Shown here in pieces: positions 1-5,380 of a DNA stretch of 5,471 bases. This DNA is from Mxb001 sp964537955 (GTDB lineage Bacteria > Actinomycetota > Actinomycetes > S36-B12). The stretch is from positions 1 to 5,471 of the forward strand of contig CAZICY010000079.1 of assembly GCA_964537955.1 (NCBI GenBank), given 5' to 3'. The notes under the pieces were generated by a model. That model was not told the origin of the DNA and searched no databases. It saw nothing but the letters and a program-made list of their open reading frames with translations. The translations under genes and the position numbers were made by a program. Position 1 is the first letter of the stretch. Each line of letters starts with the position of its first letter.

Positions 1-379
1 AGCTCGGGATTGTCTCGCCGTAGAGCCGCTTGGCGTCCTCGGCGGAGATGGAGAAGAGCGATGCGGCGTCCTCGACGTCGGCCAGCGCCTCAGCCTTGTA
101 TGGCTTGCCCTGCTCGATGGTCGTGAGACGCGCGAGCTCTTCGTGATGCTCCTCGATGAGACCAGCGATGCGGTGGCACAGGTCGGCGCGCTCATAGACA
201 GACCAGTGTCGATAGTCGTCCCAGGCCCGCTGCGCCGCAGCGACCGCGACATCAAGCTGCTCCGTGCTTGCGCGCGGCAGGTCGGCGAGCTTCTCGCCGG
301 TGACGGGTGAAATGACGGGCGTCGGCTCTCCTCGCGGGTCGGCGTAGGCGCCGGCGATCCACAGTCGTGACTCAGGCAT
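1..379 (-). CDS. Aldehyde dehydrogenase family protein, N-terminal 126 residues (runs off the left edge)
   Basis: Translating the minus strand from ATG at 379 gives an open frame of 126 codons to the window edge. The product looks like the start of an NAD(P)-dependent aldehyde dehydrogenase, a cytoplasmic enzyme oxidising aldehydes to carboxylic acids. Supporting features are the early WIAGAY segment (7-12), the cofactor-domain phrase SPVTGEKLADLP (24-35), AVAAAQRAWDDY (45-56), the family segment EQGKP (89-93) followed by the acidic helix EALADVEDAA (97-106), and RLYGETIPS (118-126). The catalytic Cys and Glu lie beyond the edge, so activity and substrate cannot be judged; the N-terminus is compatible with succinate-semialdehyde or betaine-aldehyde dehydrogenase-like members. 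ATG 379 is chosen because a TAGAGT hexamer ends exactly six bases before it and no Shine-Dalgarno is present. It is divergent from the VOC gene. The family is confident, the substrate is not. Confidence 0.9.
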   Translation of the reverse strand, partial: MPESRLWIAGAYADPRGEPTPVISPVTGEKLADLPRASTEQLDVAVAAAQRAWDDYRHWSVYERADLCHRIAGLIEEHHEELARLTTIEQGKPYKAEALADVEDAASLFSISAEDAKRLYGETIPS

Positions 380-391
380 GACAGGACTCTA
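380..391 (-). promoter_or_regulatory. Putative leaderless -10 element for the aldehyde dehydrogenase gene
   Basis: On the minus strand TAGAGT (391 to 386) is followed by six bases and then ATG 379. This fits the actinobacterial TAnnnT -10 element with transcription starting at the A of the start codon. No recognisable -35 box is seen at about 17 bases upstream, and no Shine-Dalgarno sequence lies before the ATG. The transcription start is inferred. Confidence 0.6.
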
Positions 392-412
392 GGGATGCGC
401 GCGGTGAGTCGC

Positions 413-424
413 TAGTGTCGTGGC
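413..424 (+). promoter_or_regulatory. Putative leaderless -10 element for the VOC gene
   Basis: TAGTGT (413-418) is followed by exactly six bases and ATG 425, the same geometry as the divergent promoter 22 bases away. No convincing -35 box is visible. The two promoters share only 45 bases, so their polymerase footprints must overlap and transcription in the two directions may interfere. Confidence 0.6.
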
Positions 425-775
425 ATGCGTTACGACGGCACGATGCTCATCACGGACCGGCTGGACGAGTGCCAGCGCTTCTACGCCGCTCTGCTCTCGG
501 TTGAGCCTGAGGGCGGCGCAGGTTGGGCGCGTTTCGCGCTTGCCGACGGCAGTTGGATGGCTCTGCACACTCCGTGGCGGCCCGGCATGACCACCACCGG
601 AGGCTCGCAGGTGGTGCTGTTGAAGGTCGACTCGCTCGACGTCGAGACCGCGCGGCTGACCGCTGCAGGGATCGCCTGCTCGGAGCCTCACGAGATCCCG
701 GGCGGCGCCGTCGTGACCATTGCCGATCCCGACGGTCGCACGATCCAGTTGATCGCCTACGCGGCCGAGAGTTAG
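425..775 (+). CDS. Small VOC-superfamily (glyoxalase / bleomycin-resistance fold) protein
   Basis: This 116-residue protein has the size and paired beta-alpha-beta modules of single-domain VOC proteins. The first module carries ITDRLDECQRFYAALLSV (9-26), matching the usual D-x-x-x-S-x-x-FY-x-x-xLG helix. The second carries LKVDSLDVETARLTAAG (66-82) and the closing IADPDGRTIQLIAY (99-112), the family's DPDG-x-x-x-x-L signature. Such proteins act in the cytoplasm, often as dimers, as lyases, dioxygenases, isomerases or binding proteins that sequester drugs. The usual glutamate of the last strand is replaced by Gln108, and no His is visible on the first strand, so the classical metal site looks incomplete; a binding role or divergent chemistry is possible. 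The ATG start is supported by the leaderless -10 six bases upstream. The DUF4287-DUF1801 gene starts nine bases after its stop. Substrate is unknown. Confidence 0.88.
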   Translation: MRYDGTMLITDRLDECQRFYAALLSVEPEGGAGWARFALADGSWMALHTPWRPGMTTTGGSQVVLLKVDSLDVETARLTAAGIACSEPHEIPGGAVVTIADPDGRTIQLIAYAAES

Positions 776-784
776 CCTCCGCTC
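773..784 (+). promoter_or_regulatory. Putative leaderless -10 element built on the VOC stop codon
   Basis: TAGCCT (773-778) begins with the TAG stop codon of the VOC gene and is followed by exactly six bases before GTG 785. There is no Shine-Dalgarno in the nine-base gap. The downstream gene may therefore have its own leaderless transcript in addition to any read-through. This is inferred from spacing only. Confidence 0.5.
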
Positions 785-1327
785 GTGTCGTCCAATCCCG
801 ACCGCGCGTCGCACTTCCCGGCGATCGAGAAGCGCTACGGCAAGCCCATGTCGTATTGGTTTGCCCAGATGAAGAAGGTCGACGGCCAGAAGTACGCCGA
901 CCAGATGGCCTTCCTCCAGGAGCAGCACGGCTTCAGTCGCGCCCACGCCAATGCGCTCGTGCTCTACTCCAAGGGCAATACGTCGTCACGCCGCTACGAG
1001 ACCTTCGATGATTACCTCAGGTCGCTGGATGACACCAAAGCCAACACGATGCGCACGATCTTTGCGACGCTCACGTCGAAGTTTCGCAAGGCCGAGGTGG
1101 TCATCGCCTGGAACCAGCCCATGCTCAAGCAGGACGGCCGCTACCTCTTCGGCGCCGGTGCACAAAAGGAGCACATCCTCATCGCGCCCTTCGACACCGA
1201 CATCATCGACGCATTCCGCCCGCGCCTTGAGGGGTACCACGTCAACAAGAAGACCATCCGCGTTCCCGTCGACTGGAAGGTCGACAAGAAGCTGCTCGTG
1301 GACCTGGTGTCGGCGCAATTCGTCTAG
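785..1327 (+). CDS. DUF4287-DUF1801 (YdhG-like) two-domain protein of unknown function
   Basis: The 180-residue product joins two small domains. Residues about 10-64 match DUF4287, with HFPAIEKRYGKP (10-21), the SYWFAQMKKVDG helix (23-34) and the HGFSRAHANALVLYSKG helix (48-64). Residues about 73-180 resemble DUF1801/YdhG (frataxin-like fold): a start FDDYLRSLDD (73-82), the central VIAWNQPML (about 106-114), GRYLFGAGAQKEHI and the closing KKTIRVPVDW followed by a terminal helix. No signal peptide or membrane segment is seen, so it is probably cytoplasmic. Some DUF1801 proteins have been annotated as iron chaperones, but nothing here proves that role. GTG 785 is preferred because it lies six bases after TAGCCT, and the next in-frame ATG (residue 22) would cut the DUF4287 domain. 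Domain identity is confident; the function is unknown. Confidence 0.88.
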   Translation: MSSNPDRASHFPAIEKRYGKPMSYWFAQMKKVDGQKYADQMAFLQEQHGFSRAHANALVLYSKGNTSSRRYETFDDYLRSLDDTKANTMRTIFATLTSKFRKAEVVIAWNQPMLKQDGRYLFGAGAQKEHILIAPFDTDIIDAFRPRLEGYHVNKKTIRVPVDWKVDKKLLVDLVSAQFV

Positions 1328-1403
1328 CCAGCCCCCGCTTGTCACCTGCTGAATTCCGCACTTTCCGGCCCCTTGGCTTCCTCCCTAGGGAAACCTAAGC
1401 GCC
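1328..1403 (+). promoter_or_regulatory. Intergenic region upstream of the response regulator, with a 10-bp palindrome
   Basis: This is the longest fully contained non-coding stretch in the window (76 bases). It holds the perfect palindrome TCCCTAGGGA at 1382-1391, a possible operator. A weak promoter reading is TTGGCT (1373-1378), 17 bases, then TAAGCG (1396-1401), but that -10 is poor and too close to ATG 1404. TAGGGA (1386-1391) is an alternative -10 that would give a leader of about six bases. Unlike the other genes here, no TAnnnT lies six bases before the start. No hairpin followed by a T-run marks a terminator. Confidence 0.35.
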
Positions 1404-2048
1404 ATGCAGGGTCGCCGTGTCCTCGTGGTCGAGGACGAGGGATTCACCTCAGGTCTCGTGTGCGCGGCCTTGCGCGGAGCAGGCTTCGAGGTCCACGCGG
1501 CATCGAGCGCGGCCGAGGCCCGCCGAGAGGTCGCGAGCTTCGATCCCGACGCCGCTGTCATCGACCTCAACCTGGGCCCCGGTCCCAATGGTGTGGACCT
1601 TGCCCACATCCTCAGTCACCAGAACCCGGGAGTGGCACTCCTCCTGCTCACCAAGCTCCCGGACCTGCGTGCGGCCGGCTACACCGAGGCCGATCTCCCA
1701 GCGTCATGCGGATTCATCCGCAAGGAATCGGTGACCGACGCCGACCTGCTGGTGCAAGCCGTCGAGAGTGCTCTTGCCGACCAGGTGCAGCGAATGAAAG
1801 GTCAGGCCGACCAGGCAAGCCCCCTGGCGGTCTTGACTCAGACGCAGTTCGCCGTGCTCCGGCTCGTAGCCCAGGGCTACACCACGCCACGCATCGCCGA
1901 GATGCGTGGCACGACGACAAGTGCGGTGGAGAAGGTGCTCGGCAGCATCTACGACGCCTTGAACATCGCGAAGGACGATGGCATTAGCCGGCGGGCTGAG
2001 GCCATGCGCATCTTCGTCGAGTACGCCGGACTGCCCCCGCGGGTCTGA
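1404..2048 (+). CDS. NarL/LuxR-family two-component response regulator
   Basis: This 214-residue protein has a receiver domain (about 4-125) and a C-terminal LuxR-type helix-turn-helix (about 143-190). The receiver begins RVLVVEDE (5-12), giving acidic-pocket residues Glu10 and Asp11. The phospho-acceptor is Asp54 in AVIDLNL, the conserved Thr is Thr83 in LLLLTK, and the conserved Lys is Lys107 in GFIRKES, so the phosphorylation site is intact. The segment between Thr83 and Lys107 (PDLRAAGYTEADLPASC) is slightly long. The HTH reads LTQTQFAVLRLVAQG (144-158), then TTPRIAEMRGTT and SAVEKVLGSIYDALNI, matching the LuxR pattern. The histidine kinase starts 21 bases downstream and is the likely partner. 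The protein should bind DNA after phosphorylation; targets may include its own operon or the MFS gene, which is inference. ATG 1404 leaves the first beta strand complete. It is the only fully contained gene lacking the six-base TAnnnT spacing. Confidence 0.94.
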   Translation: MQGRRVLVVEDEGFTSGLVCAALRGAGFEVHAASSAAEARREVASFDPDAAVIDLNLGPGPNGVDLAHILSHQNPGVALLLLTKLPDLRAAGYTEADLPASCGFIRKESVTDADLLVQAVESALADQVQRMKGQADQASPLAVLTQTQFAVLRLVAQGYTTPRIAEMRGTTTSAVEKVLGSIYDALNIAKDDGISRRAEAMRIFVEYAGLPPRV

Positions 2049-2055
2049 CGTCAGA
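2044..2055 (+). promoter_or_regulatory. 12-bp perfect palindrome, candidate operator upstream of the kinase promoter
   Basis: TCTGACGTCAGA reads the same on both strands. It spans the response regulator stop codon (2046-2048) and ends two bases before the kinase -10 element TAGGGT. A regulator bound here would sit between the -35 and -10 regions and most simply repress. Binding by the neighbouring LuxR-type regulator is speculation. A palindrome of this length is expected about once per few kilobases by chance, so the position is the main support. Confidence 0.35.
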
Positions 2056-2057
2056 TC

Positions 2058-2069
2058 TAGGGTTTGCCC
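2058..2069 (+). promoter_or_regulatory. Putative leaderless -10 element that fixes the kinase start at GTG 2070
   Basis: TAGGGT (2058-2063) is followed by TTGCCC and GTG 2070, again a six-base gap. No Shine-Dalgarno is present. A TTG at 2064 is in frame but lies inside the interval where a transcript starting from this -10 would not yet have begun, so GTG 2070 is the better start. An internal promoter here would let the kinase be expressed apart from the regulator. Confidence 0.55.
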
Positions 2070-3791
2070 GTGACCTTCCTGCTCCGGGCGACAGGGCCGG
2101 CGCTGGTCAGTTGGCCGGTGCTCATCCTCGTCGTGGTGTGGAGCTCGGTGCTCAGCCTCCTGGGGAGTGGCTCGACGGCCACGGGCAGCCTGGCGCTACG
2201 CGCGGCGATCGCATTCGTTGCAGGGGTCGCAGCCTGCGGGGTGGTGCTGCTGGCGTGGTGGCTCATCCTTCGCCGGGTCGATGGCCTTGCACGCGTGATG
2301 CTTGCTCTACTGGCGATCGCCGTGGCCGGACTTGTCCGCGGTCTCGTCGTCCAAGCCAGCTTCGTTGAGATGGGCTTCGCTGAAGCGTCGACCTCGGGCT
2401 ATGTCGCCCGCATGGTTCCGAGTCTCTTCACGATGTCATTCGCCTTCCTGGTCGGCTCTGCAGGGGTTGCTGCAGTCATGACATATCGAGACACTGCTGT
2501 CCTGCTTCTGGCCGAGCAACGGCGACTTGTCGCTCTCCTCGATGCCTCCGCGAGTGGGATTGAGGAGCGGCAATCGGATGCGCTTGAGCGTGTGCAGGAG
2601 CGCCTCGACGCGGAGTTACGTGGACTCGCTCTTGAGACGGCACCATCGGCGGTGTCGTCGCTAGAGAGTCTCGCCGGAGAGGTCGTCCGCCCACTGAGTC
2701 ACGCGCTCGCCCGCGAACTCCCGCAGTGGGATGCGGAGGTGCCCGCGGAGGCGCCCCGGGTGCGCTGGGTCGATGTCTGGCGCAACCCCGTCCCCTCCGC
2801 TGCGATTCGGCCGCTGGTACTGCCCGCCGCCCTCCTTGTTATTGCCCTGCCCGCGGCCTTCCTCGTCTATGAACCCGCAAACGGCGCCACCACGGTCATT
2901 GCGGGAATGGTCGCGCTGGCCGGAGTACTGGCGCTGGGCCGGGCTTGGCTCGTGTGGCGCCCCCCGCACCGAGCAGCGCTCGTGTGGCTGGCCGTCATCC
3001 TCATTCTCATCACTGCTGCCCTGGTGTCGAGCCGGGCAGCCGCCCTAGGTGAGCGGGGTGATCCGAGCTCCGGCTCCATGCCGGCGCTCGCTCTATTCGT
3101 CGTGCCTGTCTTTGGACTGATTATCGCCACGGTGTCGATGATGGGCGCGCGCATGCGAGACATCACGGTGGAGCTTGAGGCGACCACAAGCCAGATGAAG
3201 TGGAACCTCGCCCGTCTAAACACGCAGCAGTGGGAGCAGAGCGGGCGCCTCTCCCGTGCGCTGCACGGCCCGGTCCAGAGCATGCTCCATGCGCGACTGT
3301 TGAGACTTCGCAAGGAGCTGGACGCGGGCGGGGTGAGCTCGATCAGCCTGGTCGACTTGAGGCGTGATCTCGAGGACGCCCTCGTGTCCGCGCTGTCGCC
3401 ATCCGCTCCCCGAGCAGTGGCGGACGTGCTCGCCGACGTGGCAGAGACCTGGGAAGGCGTTGCTCAGGTCGAGTGCGACATTGCCCCTGCCGCAACGACG
3501 GCGCTCAATGCGGATCCTCTGTGCACGCAGGTCGTCACCGATCTCGCCACGGAAGCGGTGTCCAACGCTGTCCGGCACGGCGGCGCCAGCACGGTCCAGG
3601 TGACGCTCGCCGAGGTCGAGGGGGAGCTGATCGAGATGCGCGTTGTCGACGATGGTGTCGTGCCCGAGAGCGGCCTACCGGGTCTCGGCACTGCGCTTCT
3701 TGCCCGTTGCTCCTACGACTGGTCTCTATCGAGGGAGGCACCCACCACCCTCATCGCACTACTGCCCTGCTCGGCGAGTCCTCGGGCATGA
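2070..3791 (+). CDS. Polytopic membrane sensor histidine kinase with two four-helix membrane blocks
   Basis: The 573-residue protein (from GTG 2070) is the likely sensor kinase for the response regulator just upstream. Hydrophobic segments at about 11-31, 45-67, 73-94 and 115-137 form a first membrane block. A charged, helical cytoplasmic-type stretch follows (140-245), with coiled-coil-like runs at 149-188 and a phrase VVRPLSHALARELP (205-218). A second block lies at about 246-267, 274-296, 302-320 and 338-360. A linker helix (361-394) leads to the phospho-acceptor box RALHGPVQS with His399. The ATPase domain shows Glu495 and Asn499 in EAVSNAVRHGG (N box), VVDDG with Asp527 (D-x-G), and a G box GLPGLGTALL (535-544). 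The residue after His399 is Gly, where HisKA_3 kinases carry Asp or Glu. No extracellular sensor domain is visible, so signal sensing is probably by the membrane helices or the middle region. The signal is unknown. Confidence 0.88.
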   Translation: MTFLLRATGPALVSWPVLILVVVWSSVLSLLGSGSTATGSLALRAAIAFVAGVAACGVVLLAWWLILRRVDGLARVMLALLAIAVAGLVRGLVVQASFVEMGFAEASTSGYVARMVPSLFTMSFAFLVGSAGVAAVMTYRDTAVLLLAEQRRLVALLDASASGIEERQSDALERVQERLDAELRGLALETAPSAVSSLESLAGEVVRPLSHALARELPQWDAEVPAEAPRVRWVDVWRNPVPSAAIRPLVLPAALLVIALPAAFLVYEPANGATTVIAGMVALAGVLALGRAWLVWRPPHRAALVWLAVILILITAALVSSRAAALGERGDPSSGSMPALALFVVPVFGLIIATVSMMGARMRDITVELEATTSQMKWNLARLNTQQWEQSGRLSRALHGPVQSMLHARLLRLRKELDAGGVSSISLVDLRRDLEDALVSALSPSAPRAVADVLADVAETWEGVAQVECDIAPAATTALNADPLCTQVVTDLATEAVSNAVRHGGASTVQVTLAEVEGELIEMRVVDDGVVPESGLPGLGTALLARCSYDWSLSREAPTTLIALLPCSASPRA

Positions 3792-3804
3792 CCCGCGGAT
3801 TGCC

Positions 3805-3816
3805 TAGAGTCAGCCC
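3805..3816 (+). promoter_or_regulatory. Putative leaderless -10 element for the MFS transporter
   Basis: TAGAGT (3805-3810) is followed by six bases and GTG 3817. The hexamer is identical to that of the aldehyde dehydrogenase promoter. It lies in the 25-base gap after the kinase stop. No -35 box or Shine-Dalgarno is clear. The transporter could be transcribed from here as well as by read-through from the two-component genes. Confidence 0.55.
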
Positions 3817-5340
3817 GTGACCGACGCCTCAGCGCGGCTCCCCTGGGGCACGATCCTGACTGCGTTCGTGGCTACGGCCGCGATGTACGTCACGCTGTCG
3901 AGCTTCGGCTTCGCGCTGGTGGACATGCAGGTGGATTTGGGCTTCAGCACCGACGACGTCAATGCGCTCGCCTACATGCCGGCCGCCGGCGCCCTTTTGG
4001 TCGTGTTCGTGGCGGGTTCCCTTGCCGATCGGTGGGGACCAAGGCGACTGCTCATCCTGGGGCTTGCCCTCTACACCACCGGTGCTGCCGTGATTGGCCT
4101 TGCGCCGAGTGTGGCGTGGATCATCGTCGGCCGCATCCTCGACGGGGTCGGAGGCGTGTCCATGGCCATCGTGGCTCTCTCCATCATTAACTCCACCGTG
4201 CGCAACGACGGCCAGCGGGCGCGCATCTTCGGCGTATACGCCGCGATCACGCCACTGACCTTCCTTCTCGTGCCTCCGCTGTCAGCCGCGATCGTTGAGT
4301 CGGTGGGCTGGCGCGCTGTGGCGGTGGCCCCGGTCCTGTTGGGCGTGGGGACGCTGCTGGCCGCACTGCGCTTTGTGCCGAGGCAGCGCGCGGGCACCTC
4401 CGGTGAACTGTGGACTCCCCTGCTCGCCGGTGTCGCGCTCGCGGGCTTCGCGCTGGGGATGATGAATCTGTCGAGCAATCGCGCGCTCTTCGCGGGAGCC
4501 TTCGCCGCGGCGACGGTCGCGGCCATTGCCCTCGTGGTCCTCATGCGCCGCCTGGAGTTCCCGACGCTGCGGCTGGGCTGGTGCCGGGAGCGCGGCATGG
4601 CGATCCTGCTCGTAGCGATCGCCGTCGCGGCTATGCCCAATCTCTTCTTCTACACGAACCTGCTGCTGCAGTATCGCTACACCGCCTCGCTCGTCACGAT
4701 CGCGCTGCTGCTCATGGTGCCTCAGGCCAGCGCGGTCATCGGCGGCCTGCTTTCGGGACCTGTAAGTGCCCGCATAGGCCCCGCTCGCGCGGCGACGGGG
4801 GCTCTCTTCTTGACCGCTGTGATGAGCCTGAGCACTCTCTTCGTCAGCGGACAATCGCCAATCTGGGTCCCCTTGCTGTGTCTGGCGCTGATCGTGGCTC
4901 CCATGAGCTTCATGATCGGTCCGCTGACGAACACGCTCCTATCCCGGGCACCGGTCGACGTCTCGGGCGCGGCCTCCTCGGTGCGTAAGGCCACGTGGAC
5001 TCTTGGCTCGGTGCTCGGCGGTGCCGTGACGGGAGCCTTCGCCTTTGGGGCATTCCAAGCACGACTGACCGACATTCTCGCCACTGATGGGATGTCCTCG
5101 CAGGAAGCCGCGGGCATCGCCCAGATGATCCGTGACGGAGCGATCGTCGACAAACTGGCTCTCACACTGTCCAACCCGATAGCCCGCGAGGACCTCATGT
5201 CGCGGGGTCCCGGCCTGCTGGAGGCGCAGTCCTATGCGTTCACGGTTGTGGGCCTGGTGAGTGCGGTGATCTATCTGCTGGCTGGGGTGCTCATGTTGGC
5301 CTACCTCAGACGCGTGTCACCTGACCGAGCGCTGCCCTAG
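3817..5340 (+). CDS. Major facilitator superfamily transporter, DHA2-like (14-helix) type
   Basis: This 507-residue inner-membrane protein is a proton-driven MFS permease, most like the DHA2 multidrug exporter group by length and about 14 hydrophobic helices. MFS motif A appears as GSLADRWGPRR (67-77) in the loop between helices 2 and 3. Helix 4 begins with GRILDGVGG (105-113), the motif B position, with Arg106 kept. The motif C position on helix 5 reads TPLTFLLVPPLSAAI (145-159), lacking the usual Gly-Pro-x-x-Gly-Gly pattern, before SVGWRAVA (162-169). Helix 13 follows VSGAASSVRKATWTLGS (382-398), as in DHA2 proteins, and a hydrophilic loop of about 55 residues precedes the last helix, as is usual for that group. 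It lies 25 bases after the kinase gene, so it may be the output or cargo partner of the two-component system. Substrate cannot be read from sequence. GTG 3817 is supported by the -10 spacing. Confidence 0.92.
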   Translation: MTDASARLPWGTILTAFVATAAMYVTLSSFGFALVDMQVDLGFSTDDVNALAYMPAAGALLVVFVAGSLADRWGPRRLLILGLALYTTGAAVIGLAPSVAWIIVGRILDGVGGVSMAIVALSIINSTVRNDGQRARIFGVYAAITPLTFLLVPPLSAAIVESVGWRAVAVAPVLLGVGTLLAALRFVPRQRAGTSGELWTPLLAGVALAGFALGMMNLSSNRALFAGAFAAATVAAIALVVLMRRLEFPTLRLGWCRERGMAILLVAIAVAAMPNLFFYTNLLLQYRYTASLVTIALLLMVPQASAVIGGLLSGPVSARIGPARAATGALFLTAVMSLSTLFVSGQSPIWVPLLCLALIVAPMSFMIGPLTNTLLSRAPVDVSGAASSVRKATWTLGSVLGGAVTGAFAFGAFQARLTDILATDGMSSQEAAGIAQMIRDGAIVDKLALTLSNPIAREDLMSRGPGLLEAQSYAFTVVGLVSAVIYLLAGVLMLAYLRRVSPDRALP

Positions 5341-5343
5341 ACT
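5338..5343 (+). promoter_or_regulatory. Putative -10 element for the aldolase gene, overlapping the MFS stop codon
   Basis: TAGACT starts with the TAG stop of the transporter gene. Transcription from it would begin near 5350, leaving a leader of about 31 bases that contains a ribosome binding site. This differs from the leaderless genes in the window. No good -35 box at 17 bases spacing is seen, so confidence is moderate to low. Confidence 0.4.
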
Positions 5344-5356
5344 CACATCCTCGGGG

Positions 5357-5374
5357 ACCTTCGCTTCGAAAGGT
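5357..5374 (+). promoter_or_regulatory. Leader hairpin covering the aldolase ribosome binding site
   Basis: ACCTTCG (5357-5363) can pair with CGAA and GGT (5367-5370 and 5372-5374), with A5371 bulged and a three-base loop. The right arm contains the AAAGG ribosome binding site (5369-5373), seven bases before GTG 5381. Folding would hide this site and could reduce translation. It is too small and lacks a T-run for a terminator. Function is inferred. Confidence 0.35.
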
Positions 5375-5380
5375 GTGTAC

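Noticed and set aside
389..946. Long open frame of about 185 codons on the minus strand across the VOC gene and into the next
   Set aside because: It is antisense to two recognisable proteins, its translation is rich in Arg/His/Gly without family features, and long spurious frames are common in GC-rich DNA.
523..1011. Plus-strand open frame bridging the VOC and DUF4287 genes
   Set aside because: The translation is an Arg-rich low-complexity shadow of the true frames, with no motif.
3785..3804. GGCA/TGCC inverted repeat around CCGCGG upstream of the transporter
   Set aside because: The arms are only four bases and not centred on the CCGCGG palindrome; this is easily chance in GC-rich DNA.
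4071..4854. Two overlapping minus-strand open frames of about 190 codons inside the transporter gene
   Set aside because: Both are antisense to clear MFS helices; their compositions (Ala/Thr/Arg or Arg/Gln/His rich) are typical of shadow frames.
4410..4988. Plus-strand open frame of about 192 codons in another frame of the transporter gene
   Set aside because: Out-of-frame translation rich in Arg/Gly/His; the MFS frame is continuous with intact motifs, so there is no frameshift to explain.
5357..5374. Hairpin considered as an intrinsic terminator for the transporter gene
   Set aside because: The stem is short and bulged, and no T-run follows; it overlaps the ribosome binding site of the next gene.
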